DNA of 6,958 bases from Eubacterium sp. (GCA_022776205.1 JALFIK010000071.1:1-6958); one strand, 5' to 3'. Positions 1-6,697 are shown, counted from the first letter of the stretch. The notes: a model not told the origin generated them from the sequence alone. Numbers and translations: made by a program.

Positions 1-690
1 CTTTATAAAGAATTGAGAAAAATCAATCCGTCTCCGTATATGTATTATTTTAATTTTAATGAATTTGAGATTATTGGCAGTTCCCCGGAAATGATCGTGG
101 CGCAAAGAGATAATAAGGTACATACCTGTCCGATTGCGGGAACACGACCGCGAGGGAAAAATGAGGAAGAAGATCGGGGCATGATGGAAGATTTATTAAA
201 CGACCCGAAAGAGAGAGCGGAGCATGTCATGCTGGTTGATCTTGCCAGAAATGACATGGGACGTATTGCGGAGTTTGGTACGGTTAAAGTAAAGGATTTT
301 ATGCATATCCAGAAATATTCCCATGTGATGCATATCGTATCGCTTGTGGAGGGAAGAAAAAAGGGAGAATACCATCCCTTCGATCTGGTGAATGCCTTTC
401 TCCCCGCCGGTACTTTAAGCGGAGCACCAAAAGTGCGTGCCATGGAAATTATCGATGAACTGGAATCTGTACGAAGAGGTCTTTATGGAGGTGCAGTTGG
501 TTATATTGATTTTAGTGGCAATATGGATTTCTGTATTACCATCCGAACGATGATCAAAAAAAAGAATCGTGTTTACCTCCAGGCCGGAGCAGGAATTGTG
601 GCAGACAGTAATCCGCAAAATGAGTACAATGAGTGCTGTAATAAAGTGAGAGCTTTGGCGAAAGTTTTAGTTCGGGAGGAAGATCTATGA
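1..690 (+). CDS. trpE: Anthranilate synthase component I (TrpE), 3' part
   Basis: This is the C-terminal 229 residues of the chorismate-binding subunit of anthranilate synthase, which turns chorismate and ammonia (from TrpG) into anthranilate in the cytoplasm. The reading frame is open from base 1, so the gene starts upstream; the first visible residues, LYKELRKINPSPYMYYF, match the start of the catalytic chorismate-binding domain. Further family motifs follow in order: GSSPE, PIAGTRPRG (fragment residues 44-52), ERAEHVMLVDLARND, AGTLSGAPKVRAMEIIDELE, RGLYGGAVGY and QAGAGIVADS. The alanine in PIAGT is typical of TrpE; aminodeoxychorismate synthase PabB normally has a lysine there (PIKGT), so PabB is unlikely. 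The N-terminal domain carrying the tryptophan feedback site is outside the window. The stop codon overlaps the trpG start (ATGA), which suggests coupled translation and balanced subunits. The fragment contains no tryptophan. Confidence 0.96.
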   Translation, partial: LYKELRKINPSPYMYYFNFNEFEIIGSSPEMIVAQRDNKVHTCPIAGTRPRGKNEEEDRGMMEDLLNDPKERAEHVMLVDLARNDMGRIAEFGTVKVKDFMHIQKYSHVMHIVSLVEGRKKGEYHPFDLVNAFLPAGTLSGAPKVRAMEIIDELESVRRGLYGGAVGYIDFSGNMDFCITIRTMIKKKNRVYLQAGAGIVADSNPQNEYNECCNKVRALAKVLVREEDL

Positions 691-1250
691 TATTATTAAT
701 TGATAATTATGATTCCTTTACCTACAATCTGTACCAGTATATTGGAATTTTTGAAAGAGAAATCCAGGTAGTAAGAAATGATAAAATTACAATAGAAGAA
801 ATCGAAAACATGGATCCTGACCGTATCGTGCTGTCACCGGGTCCCAGAAGTCCTGCTGAAGCCGGCATTTGCATGGATGTTGTGAAACATTTTTACAGGG
901 AAAAGCGAATTTTAGGTATCTGTCTTGGACACCAGAGCATCGGAGCCGCATTTGGAGCAAGAATTATCCATGCGAAAGAACTGATGCATGGGAAACAATC
1001 TCTGATTACTCATGATGGGACAGGAATCTTTGAAGGAATTCCCAGTCCGATTCATGTCGCCCGGTACCATTCTCTGGCGGTGGAAGAAGCAACCCTTCCG
1101 GGAGAATTTGAGATTCTTGCAAGAACAGATGATGGGGAAATCATGGCAATGAAACATAAAGAGTATCCGCTCATTGGAATACAGTTTCATCCGGAATCGA
1201 TTTATACAGATCATGGGAAAAAAATGGTGGAAAATTTTCTGAAAATGTGA
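687..1250 (+). CDS. trpG: Anthranilate synthase component II, glutamine amidotransferase (TrpG)
   Basis: This class I glutamine amidotransferase subunit hydrolyses glutamine and passes ammonia to TrpE. Its 187 residues are the normal size for a stand-alone TrpG, so there is no fused TrpD domain. Visible motifs are the N-terminal DNYDSFTYN (6-14), the oxyanion-loop LSPGP (49-53), the nucleophile elbow GICLGHQ with catalytic Cys79, LMHGK, and FHPES with catalytic His168 and Glu170, so the triad is complete. The ATG overlaps the trpE stop by 4 nt, and GGGAGGA at 674-680 lies 6 nt upstream, which settles the start. In many bacteria one such subunit also serves folate synthesis (PabA); its position between trpE and trpC makes the tryptophan role primary, but dual use cannot be excluded. 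The protein has no tryptophan. Confidence 0.95.
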   Translation: MILLIDNYDSFTYNLYQYIGIFEREIQVVRNDKITIEEIENMDPDRIVLSPGPRSPAEAGICMDVVKHFYREKRILGICLGHQSIGAAFGARIIHAKELMHGKQSLITHDGTGIFEGIPSPIHVARYHSLAVEEATLPGEFEILARTDDGEIMAMKHKEYPLIGIQFHPESIYTDHGKKMVENFLKM

Positions 1251-1260
1251 GGAGAAGGAA

Positions 1261-2046
1261 ATGATTTTAGATGTGATTGTGGAAGATAAAAAGAAAAGGC
1301 TTATCGGACAGAAAAAACAGGTCAGTGAAGAACAGATGAGAAATCTGGCACTAAATTGTGGAAGAAAAAGTATTTCTTTTTATGAGGCACTCTCGAAAAA
1401 GGGTCTTTCGATTATCGGCGAGTTTAAAAAAGCTTCTCCGAGTATGGGGAAAATTGCAATGACTATGGAACTGACTGACCGGATTGATGAATACAATGAG
1501 TCTGTTGATGCCATTTCCTGTCTTACAGAGGAAGATCATTTTTCAGGCAGTGTGGATTATTTCAGGAAAATCAGGAAGATATCTCCTCTGCCAATGATCC
1601 GGAAAGATTTTATTATTGATTCCTATCAGATTTATGAGGCAAAGGTGATTGGTGCAGACTGTATCCTCCTGATTGCAGCAATTCTTTCCGATGAGCAGAT
1701 GAAGGAATATTATGAGCTCGCTTCTGAGCTTGGCATGGATGTTCTTGTGGAAACGCACGACGAAGAAGAGATGGAGCGGGCATTAAAGATTGCACCGAAA
1801 ATTGTAGGTGTGAATAACCGGAATTTAAAAGATTTTACCATTTCTCTTGAAAACACAAAAAGACTTCGTCCAATGGTTCCGGAAGGAACGGTCTTTGTTT
1901 CGGAAAGTGGTGTCACTTCTGAGGAAGATATTCGTTTTTTAAAAAAATGTAAAGTAGATGCACTCTTAATTGGAGGCGCTTTCATGTTATCAGAACATCC
2001 GAAACGCCTGGCAGAAAATTGGAAGGAACTTTATGACGAAGATTAA
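1261..2046 (+). CDS. trpC: Indole-3-glycerol phosphate synthase (TrpC)
   Basis: This enzyme closes the indole ring: CdRP is converted to indole-3-glycerol phosphate with loss of CO2 and water. The 261 residues form the usual single (beta/alpha)8-barrel domain, not the TrpC-TrpF fusion of enterobacteria. By comparison with the well-studied archaeal enzyme, the catalytic positions are present: Glu54 and Lys56 in GEFKKASPSMG, Lys115 in IRKDF, Glu164 in LVETH, the NNRNL loop (185-189) and Ser216 in VSESGV. The phosphate-binding end LIGGAFM is also intact. The ATG follows trpG by 10 nt, with GGAGAAGG (1251-1258) right before it. Its 3' end overlaps trpF by 14 nt. In the common gene order trpD would precede it; here trpG does. 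It contains one tryptophan, near the C-terminus. Confidence 0.96.
   Translation: MILDVIVEDKKKRLIGQKKQVSEEQMRNLALNCGRKSISFYEALSKKGLSIIGEFKKASPSMGKIAMTMELTDRIDEYNESVDAISCLTEEDHFSGSVDYFRKIRKISPLPMIRKDFIIDSYQIYEAKVIGADCILLIAAILSDEQMKEYYELASELGMDVLVETHDEEEMERALKIAPKIVGVNNRNLKDFTISLENTKRLRPMVPEGTVFVSESGVTSEEDIRFLKKCKVDALLIGGAFMLSEHPKRLAENWKELYDED
2021..2027 (+). promoter_or_regulatory. Ribosome binding site fixing the trpF start
   Basis: GGAAGGA lies 5 nt before the ATG at 2033, inside the 3' end of trpC. It supports the internal ATG over the upstream TTG at 1970 as the trpF start. Confidence 0.7.
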
Positions 2047-2659
2047 AATATGTGGTATGACCTGTGAAAATGATATTCATTATGCCAATGAATATCTTCC
2101 TGATTATGTGGGATTTGTCCTGTATTTTCCCAAAAGCAGGAGAAATATATCCATGGAAACAGCAAGGCATTTATTAAAGATGCTCCGGCCGGAAATCAAA
2201 TCCGTTGCCGTTGTTGTCTCTCCGGATAAAGAGCAGGTAAAAAAAATTACGGCGGCGGGATTTGACCAGATTCAGATTCATGGAATGATGACGGAAGAAG
2301 TTTATCGAGAGATAAAAATACCGATTCTCCGTGCTTTTAATGTGTCTGATCTGTCTTCCTTTTCAGAATATGAAAAAAAAGAAAAAATTACGGGGTATGT
2401 ATTTGACAGTAAAAAACCGGGAAGTGGAAAAACCTTTGACTGGAATCAGGTCATTCCTCTTAGGAAAAAAGGGACGAAAAAAATATTCCTTGCAGGAGGG
2501 CTTGATGAAACCAACGTGAAAAAAGCAATGCGGGAAGTTAAACCGGATGTGATTGATTTAAGTTCGGCGGTAGAACGGCCGGATGTAAATGGAAAGTGCG
2601 GTGGAAAAGATCCCGAAAAAATGAAAATAATAATAAGGATGGTGCATGATGAAAAATAA
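2033..2659 (+). CDS. trpF: Phosphoribosylanthranilate isomerase (TrpF)
   Basis: TrpF performs the Amadori rearrangement of N-(5'-phosphoribosyl)anthranilate to CdRP, the substrate of TrpC. The 208-residue single-domain barrel is of normal length. The catalytic pair is visible: Cys7 in KIKICGMT as general base and Asp125 in FDSKKPGSGKTFDW as general acid. Other family marks are GFVLYFPKSRR (usually SPR), IQIHG, FLAGGLDETNV and LSSAVE, and the end reads GKCGGKD where most members have a shorter G-x-KD turn. These are mild departures that leave the active site intact. The start at 2033 is chosen because the conserved N-terminus begins there and a Shine-Dalgarno site precedes it; an in-frame TTG at 1970 would add 21 residues encoded inside trpC. 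It overlaps trpC by 14 nt and trpB by 14 nt, implying coupled translation. It has a single tryptophan. Confidence 0.94.
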   Translation: MTKIKICGMTCENDIHYANEYLPDYVGFVLYFPKSRRNISMETARHLLKMLRPEIKSVAVVVSPDKEQVKKITAAGFDQIQIHGMMTEEVYREIKIPILRAFNVSDLSSFSEYEKKEKITGYVFDSKKPGSGKTFDWNQVIPLRKKGTKKIFLAGGLDETNVKKAMREVKPDVIDLSSAVERPDVNGKCGGKDPEKMKIIIRMVHDEK

Positions 2660-3824
2660 AAGATATGGAGAATATGGTGGACAGTATGTGTCAGAATCTC
2701 TGATGAATACACTGGCAGAGCTTGAGAAGGCATTTAATGAAGCAATCAACGATTCTAAATTTATGGAAGAGTACAATTATTATTTGAAGGAATATGTCGG
2801 AAGGGAAACTCCCCTTTATTTCGCAGAAAAATTATCAAAAAAATACGGTACTAAAATTTATTTGAAACGAGAAGATTTAAATCATACCGGGGCCCATAAG
2901 ATTAATAATGTAATCGGACAGATCCTTCTTGCAAAACGGATGGGCAAGAAAAAAGTCATCGCAGAAACCGGAGCGGGACAGCACGGGGTGGCGACGGCAA
3001 CGGGAGCTGCTTTATTTGATATGGAATGTACTGTCTTTATGGGAGAAGAGGACATGGAACGGCAGGCCTTGAATGTGTTTCGTATGGAAATGCTTGGGAC
3101 AAAAGTAGAATGTGTAAAGACCGGAAGCCGAACCTTAAAAGATGCGACGAATGAGGCAATTCGTACCTGGGCAAAAAATGCGGAAGATACTTTTTATGTG
3201 ATCGGCTCTGCAGTGGGACCTCACCCGTACCCGCAGATGGTAAAAGAATTCCAGAGAGTGATCAGTGTGGAAACAAAAAAACAGATTCTGGAAAAAGAAG
3301 GAAGGCTCCCGGATTGTGTCATCGCATGTGTGGGAGGAGGTTCCAATTCCATAGGTATGTTTGCGGAATTTATTGAAGAAAAAGATGTGGAATTAATTGG
3401 TGTGGAAGCAGCCGGATGTGGTATTGAGACGGGAAAACATGCCAGTGCCTTTTCCGTGGGAAAGGCAGGGGTGCTTCATGGGATGCGTTCTTATCTGCTT
3501 CAGGATGAGGATGGAAATGTTCAGATTGCCAGTTCGATTTCTGCAGGTCTTGATTATCCGGGTGTGGGACCGGAACATGCATATCTTCATGATACGGGAA
3601 GAGCACAGTATGTGTCAATCACCGATGATGAAGCGATGGAGGCACTTAGAGAATTATGTCGGGAAGAAGGTATTATTCCGGCAATTGAGAGTGCTCATGC
3701 CCTTGCATATGCATTTAAAAAAGCAGATTCCATGACGGCAGATCAGATTATGGTTGTGAATCTGTCCGGGCGGGGGGATAAAGACGTACATACCATTGCG
3801 GACTATTTTAAAGACAGGGGGTAA
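2646..3824 (+). CDS. trpB: Tryptophan synthase beta chain (TrpB)
   Basis: TrpB is the pyridoxal-phosphate subunit that joins indole and L-serine to make tryptophan, working in an alpha2-beta2 complex with TrpA. Its 392 residues are close to the usual length of about 395-400. The N-terminal YGEYGGQYVSE, the cofactor lysine Lys85 in NHTGAHKINN, Glu107 in AETGAGQHG, the phosphate loop GGGSN (230-234), SAGLDYPGVGPEHAYL and the C-terminal LSGRGDKD are all present. This is the ordinary TrpB1 type that pairs with TrpA, not the stand-alone TrpB2 type. Two adjacent ATG codons (2646 and 2649) are possible starts; AAGGA at 2635-2639 sits 6 or 9 nt upstream of them, so the exact first residue is open. 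It overlaps the end of trpF and ends 7 nt before trpA. It has only one tryptophan. Confidence 0.97.
   Translation: MMKNKRYGEYGGQYVSESLMNTLAELEKAFNEAINDSKFMEEYNYYLKEYVGRETPLYFAEKLSKKYGTKIYLKREDLNHTGAHKINNVIGQILLAKRMGKKKVIAETGAGQHGVATATGAALFDMECTVFMGEEDMERQALNVFRMEMLGTKVECVKTGSRTLKDATNEAIRTWAKNAEDTFYVIGSAVGPHPYPQMVKEFQRVISVETKKQILEKEGRLPDCVIACVGGGSNSIGMFAEFIEEKDVELIGVEAAGCGIETGKHASAFSVGKAGVLHGMRSYLLQDEDGNVQIASSISAGLDYPGVGPEHAYLHDTGRAQYVSITDDEAMEALRELCREEGIIPAIESAHALAYAFKKADSMTADQIMVVNLSGRGDKDVHTIADYFKDRG
3816..3821 (+). promoter_or_regulatory. Ribosome binding site fixing the trpA start
   Basis: AGGGGG abuts the trpB stop codon and lies 10 nt before the ATG at 3832. Together with the conserved TrpA N-terminus it favours this ATG over an in-frame TTG at 3796, which would add 12 residues inside trpB. 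Confidence 0.6.
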
Positions 3825-3831
3825 AACCAGG

Positions 3832-4623
3832 ATGAACCGAATTGAAAAAAGGATGGAAGAATTACAGAAAAATAATGAGAAGGCTTTTATTACTTATATG
3901 ACAGCAGGACTCCCGGATATGGAGAGAATGAAGGAACTCATCAAAGCCCAGGAAGAGGCCGGGACAGACGTGGTGGAACTGGGAATTCCTTTTTCTGATC
4001 CGACAGCGGATGGTCCGGTTATTCAGGATGCTTCGTACCGTTCCATTTGCAGGGGAACTAATCTGAAAAAGGTATTTACTGCTGTAGAAGAATTAAGAAA
4101 AGATTGTGAAATTCCTCTTATTTTTATGATGTATTATAATACGATTCTCTATTACGGAGTGGATGCTTTTGCACAAAAATGTGCCGAGGTTGGCGTGGAC
4201 GGTCTTATTGTCCCTGACCTGCCAAAAGAAGAGCAGGATGAACTGACAGATGCCCTTGCAGACGTGAAAAATGCTCCGATACTCATTCAGCTTGTTGCTC
4301 CGGTTTCTTGTAATCGTGTTCCTATGATTCTTGAAAATGCAAGAGGATATGTTTACTGTGTTTCCTCTATGGGTGTGACTGGTCAGGCGGCAACATTCCA
4401 TAAAAATGTGAGAAACTATCTGGAAAGTGTCAAAGCAGTTTCTAAAATCCCGGTAATGATGGGGTTTGGAATTCGGACGGCAGCCGACGTTGAAAATTTA
4501 AAAGATACAATTGACGGGTGCATTGTAGGCACATATTTTATTGAACTTATGGAGGAAAACTATTATAATCTGGATGTGGCGAAAGAATATATCCGTACTT
4601 TTAAGCGGGAGTTAAACGCCTGA
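3832..4623 (+). CDS. trpA: Tryptophan synthase alpha chain (TrpA)
   Basis: TrpA cleaves indole-3-glycerol phosphate to indole and glyceraldehyde 3-phosphate and channels the indole to TrpB. The 263-residue barrel has the two catalytic acids at the same numbers as in the enterobacterial enzyme: Glu49 in VVELGIPFSDP and Asp60 in TADGP. Other motifs seen are TAGLP (24-28), GVDGLIVPDLP, YCVSSMGVTG and the phosphate-binding GFGI (211-214). The second phosphate-binding site reads GT (233-234) where many members have GS, a conservative change. The gene follows trpB by 7 nt, as expected for the synthase pair, and is the last biosynthetic gene of the cluster. No stem-loop with a T-run follows it, and the next start is only 19 nt away. 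The protein contains no tryptophan. Confidence 0.96.
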   Translation: MNRIEKRMEELQKNNEKAFITYMTAGLPDMERMKELIKAQEEAGTDVVELGIPFSDPTADGPVIQDASYRSICRGTNLKKVFTAVEELRKDCEIPLIFMMYYNTILYYGVDAFAQKCAEVGVDGLIVPDLPKEEQDELTDALADVKNAPILIQLVAPVSCNRVPMILENARGYVYCVSSMGVTGQAATFHKNVRNYLESVKAVSKIPVMMGFGIRTAADVENLKDTIDGCIVGTYFIELMEENYYNLDVAKEYIRTFKRELNA

Positions 4624-4642
4624 CTGGAGGAAAAGACAGATT

Positions 4643-5116
4643 ATGAAAGAGACGAAAACAAATGTGATGCGTATCCTGGAGAAAGAAAATATTCCATATA
4701 AAGCGCATTATTATCCTCATGGAAAAGAAGCGGTAGACGGGGTGAGCGTTGCAAAACTTACCGGACAAAATCCGGATTATGTATTTAAGACACTGGTTAC
4801 GATGAGTAACAAAAAAGAATTTTTTGTCTTTGTGATTCCTGTAGCTGCAGAACTTGATCTGAAGAAAGCAGCGAAATCCGTGGGAGCAAAATCCGTGGAA
4901 ATGATTCATGTCAAAGATATTAATAAAGTGACCGGCTATATCCGTGGTGGCTGTTCTCCGGTTGGAATGAAAAAACAATTTGTGACGACTTACCACGAGA
5001 CAGCAAAAAAAAATCCGGTAATTTTAGTTAGCGGAGGAAAAATCGGTACGCAGATAGAGTGTAAACCGGATGATCTTTTGAAAATTACTCATGGTCAGTA
5101 TGCCGATATCTGTTAA
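4643..5116 (+). CDS. ybaK: YbaK/EbsC-type aminoacyl-tRNA deacylase (probable Cys-tRNA(Pro) deacylase)
   Basis: This 157-residue protein is a free-standing trans-editing domain of the YbaK/EbsC family, related to the editing domain of bacterial prolyl-tRNA synthetase. Characterised members hydrolyse Cys-tRNA(Pro) made in error, preventing cysteine at proline codons. Family marks are an N-terminal helix, KEAVDG followed by GVSVAKLTG, the DYVFKTLV segment with the key lysine at residue 49, and GYIRGGCSPVGMKK, the hallmark GGxSPxG loop near the active site. The C-terminal part carries SGGKIGTQIEC. The length is typical and no residue looks missing. GGAGG at 4626-4630 lies 12 nt before the ATG, slightly far. 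The 19-nt gap to trpA with no terminator suggests it is carried on the trp transcript, though a metabolic link to tryptophan is not evident. Exact substrate specificity within the family is inferred. Confidence 0.88.
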   Translation: MKETKTNVMRILEKENIPYKAHYYPHGKEAVDGVSVAKLTGQNPDYVFKTLVTMSNKKEFFVFVIPVAAELDLKKAAKSVGAKSVEMIHVKDINKVTGYIRGGCSPVGMKKQFVTTYHETAKKNPVILVSGGKIGTQIECKPDDLLKITHGQYADIC

Positions 5117-5149
5117 TAATTTATTATAAAATTCATTCAGGAGGGAAAT

Positions 5150-6466
5150 ATGGCGGAGAAAAAAGGAGGAAAAAAGCATATCGTAGTATTTCAGGATGAA
5201 GAGGGCAATGTAATAAAAACTTCCTTTGTTCCTCATGGAAAAAAAGCAGAGGCTCCGTCCGTTCCCGAAAAAAAGGGGGAGACGGAACACCACGAAATTC
5301 GGTTTCAAGGGTGGGATCACGATATTACCATGGTATCGGAAAACCTGATTGTGAAAGCGGTATACGGCAAGGTTCCCAAAAAATACCTTATCATGTATCT
5401 GGATGAGAAGGGGAAGATGATTGATACGGAAATGGTTTCCTATGGTCAGTCCGCTGTAAAAGGCATTTCGCCGGAGAAAAAAAGTACAAAAGAGTATGAA
5501 TTTTTGTTTAAGGGCTGGGATAAATCACTGGATCATATTGAAAAAGATACCATGACAAGACCGTTGTATGAAAAAAGAAAACGATCCTATCTGGTACGTT
5601 TCCTTCAGGATGACGGGAGTCTTTTAAAAGAGGAATCCGTGCATTATGGGGAAGCAGCGAGTGCTCCTTCCCAAATTGAAAAGCCGGCCGATTTTGTCTG
5701 GCATTATATTTTCAAAGAATGGGACAAATCCTTTTCCTGTATTACCGAAGATACAGATGTTCAGGCAGTTTTTACACCTCATTATAATGAATATACCGTT
5801 CGTATTTTCGAGGATGAGAAACTGATTGATGAGAAAAAATATCATTATAAAGATAAAATTGTATATCCGTCGCTTAAAAAGAAGGGATACAACCTGTGCT
5901 GGGATAAACATCCGGAGAATGTTTACCGGGAGGAAGAAATTCATGCTTCCTGGCAGTTTGCTAATCCTCTCGGAAAAGTAATAGAAACGGAAAGAGGGAT
6001 TTATCAGATTATAAATCCTTCTGTAAAAAATGGTGCAGTCTGTTTGCTTCAGAATAAAATAAATGAAGAAAAACTATGTCTTGACCGGGGAGTTTTTCTC
6101 GGAGACTATTTCTATCGGTTAGAGGAAATCGGAGAATGTGCTTTTCGCTCGTCGGATCGGGTAAAAATACTGGAACTGCCTGACTCCGTTCGTGTAATTC
6201 AAAAAAAGGGACTGGCAGACTGTGCCTGTCTGGAAAAGGTTATTTTTGGAAAGAATCTTAGGATGCTTGGAGAAACAGCCTTTGCCGGTGATTTGAATTT
6301 GAAAGAAGTTGTGTTTACCGGACAGGAGAAGTGTCAATTACATAAAAGAAGCTTTGGACAACTCAGGAGCCGGGTGAAAATTATTCCGGTTATGCCACAT
6401 TATGAATGGCTTAATAGAAATATCTGTGCATTCTCCCGGATTGATATCGTCCCCTTTTATAAATAA
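5150..6466 (+). CDS. Four-module InlB-like repeat and BspA-type leucine-rich-repeat protein, function unknown
   Basis: This 438-residue protein has two visible parts. Residues 10-268 hold four tandem modules with the pattern Y-x-V-x-F-x-D-x-x-G ... YG ... F-x-GWD ... DT ... A-x-Y, resembling the InlB B-repeat/Listeria-Bacteroides repeat family. Residues about 324-400 (LEEIGECAF, VKILELPDSVRVI, LEKVIFGKNLRMLGETAFAG, LKEVVFTG) look like BspA-type leucine-rich repeats. Such combinations usually occur in secreted or wall-bound proteins, but the N-terminus MAEKKGGKKHIVVF has no hydrophobic signal segment, and no membrane helix or LPxTG anchor is seen, so a cytoplasmic location or unusual export is implied. 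The start is supported by a strong AGGAGGG at 5139-5145. The gene is 33 nt after ybaK with no clear promoter or terminator between. It carries seven tryptophans, against three in all the trp enzymes visible here. No function is assigned. Confidence 0.8.
   Translation: MAEKKGGKKHIVVFQDEEGNVIKTSFVPHGKKAEAPSVPEKKGETEHHEIRFQGWDHDITMVSENLIVKAVYGKVPKKYLIMYLDEKGKMIDTEMVSYGQSAVKGISPEKKSTKEYEFLFKGWDKSLDHIEKDTMTRPLYEKRKRSYLVRFLQDDGSLLKEESVHYGEAASAPSQIEKPADFVWHYIFKEWDKSFSCITEDTDVQAVFTPHYNEYTVRIFEDEKLIDEKKYHYKDKIVYPSLKKKGYNLCWDKHPENVYREEEIHASWQFANPLGKVIETERGIYQIINPSVKNGAVCLLQNKINEEKLCLDRGVFLGDYFYRLEEIGECAFRSSDRVKILELPDSVRVIQKKGLADCACLEKVIFGKNLRMLGETAFAGDLNLKEVVFTGQEKCQLHKRSFGQLRSRVKIIPVMPHYEWLNRNICAFSRIDIVPFYK
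5177..5953 (+). repeat. Four tandem protein modules of about 68 residues
   Basis: Modules span residues 10-72, 78-140, 146-208 and 214-268 of the protein. Landmarks recur at a 68-69 residue step: F14/Y83/F151/F220; G19/G88/G156; G30/G99/G167; W55/W123/W191; Y72/Y140/F208. The fourth module is shorter and has lost the GWD signature, keeping LCWDK and ending in HASW. The likeness is at protein level; the DNA copies have diverged, so the duplication is old. Confidence 0.8.
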
Positions 6467-6577
6467 TGTTATTTTATTATCATAAAAAAATTCAAATAAT
6501 CTGGGAAATTGTGTTTAAAACGAAACAGGAAGCAGAAAACTACCAGATATTGATTCAAAATAATAATAAAAAAACTG
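6467..6577. other. AT-rich gene-free spacer before the promoter array
   Basis: No coding frame, RNA gene or convincing terminator is seen. The sequence right after the stop codon is only A/T tracts and short AT repeats. The last part (6551-6577), with runs of A, lies directly upstream of the first promoter and could act as its UP element. Confidence 0.6.
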
Positions 6578-6606
6578 TTGACATTCATATTTCATCATGA
6601 TAAAAT
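6578..6606 (+). promoter_or_regulatory. Promoter P1 of a stable-RNA operon
   Basis: A perfect -35 TTGACA (6578-6583) and a -10 TAAAAT (6601-6606) are separated by exactly 17 bp. An A-rich stretch lies immediately upstream. It is the first of three promoters pointing the same way into the leader. Confidence 0.85.
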
Positions 6607-6620
6607 ATTGTGCGTTGCCC

Positions 6621-6641
6621 ATGAAAAATGATTTTTTTCAT
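6621..6641. repeat. Inverted repeat between P1 and P2
   Basis: ATGAAAAA (6621-6628) and TTTTTCAT (6634-6641) are perfect 8-bp arms around a 5-nt centre. It lies in the A/T-rich DNA upstream of P2 and may be part of its UP element, or fold weakly in RNA from P1. Confidence 0.55.
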
Positions 6642-6668
6642 AAAAATAGAGTAAAAAATAGTTTTTAC

Positions 6669-6697
6669 TTGACAGAATCATGATTGTGCAATATAAT
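6669..6697 (+). promoter_or_regulatory. Promoter P2 of a stable-RNA operon, full consensus
   Basis: TTGACA (6669-6674), a 17-bp spacer and TATAAT (6692-6697) make a perfect sigma-70/sigma-A consensus. A and T runs between 6621 and 6668 look like an UP element. Its -35 is 91 bp after that of P1. Confidence 0.92.

Noticed and set aside
45..443. Minus-strand open frame of 132 codons opposite trpE
   Set aside because: It is a shadow of the strongly conserved TrpE frame, with no family resemblance or ribosome binding site of note.
1..690. PabB (aminodeoxychorismate synthase) instead of TrpE
   Set aside because: The motif reads PIAGT, not PIKGT, and the gene heads a trp cluster.
1970..2032. Upstream TTG start extending TrpF by 21 residues
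   Set aside because: The extension lies within trpC, is not like the TrpF family N-terminus, and a good ribosome binding site precedes the ATG at 2033.
3397..3735. Plus-strand open frame of 112 codons inside trpB
   Set aside because: It is another frame of a fully conserved TrpB coding region, and its product is low-complexity and unlike known families.
3796..3831. Upstream TTG start extending TrpA by 12 residues
   Set aside because: The extra residues are read from the end of trpB out of frame; the ATG at 3832 has a ribosome binding site and puts Glu49 and Asp60 at their usual numbers.
5125..5130. TATAAA as a -10 box for the repeat-protein gene
   Set aside because: No -35-like sequence lies at 16-18 bp upstream; the nearest TTGAAA (5078-5083) is about 41 bp away.
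6499..6548. Inverted repeat ATCTGG (6499-6504) and CCAGAT (6543-6548) as a terminator
   Set aside because: The arms are only 6 bp, 38 nt apart, and no T-run follows on the + strand.
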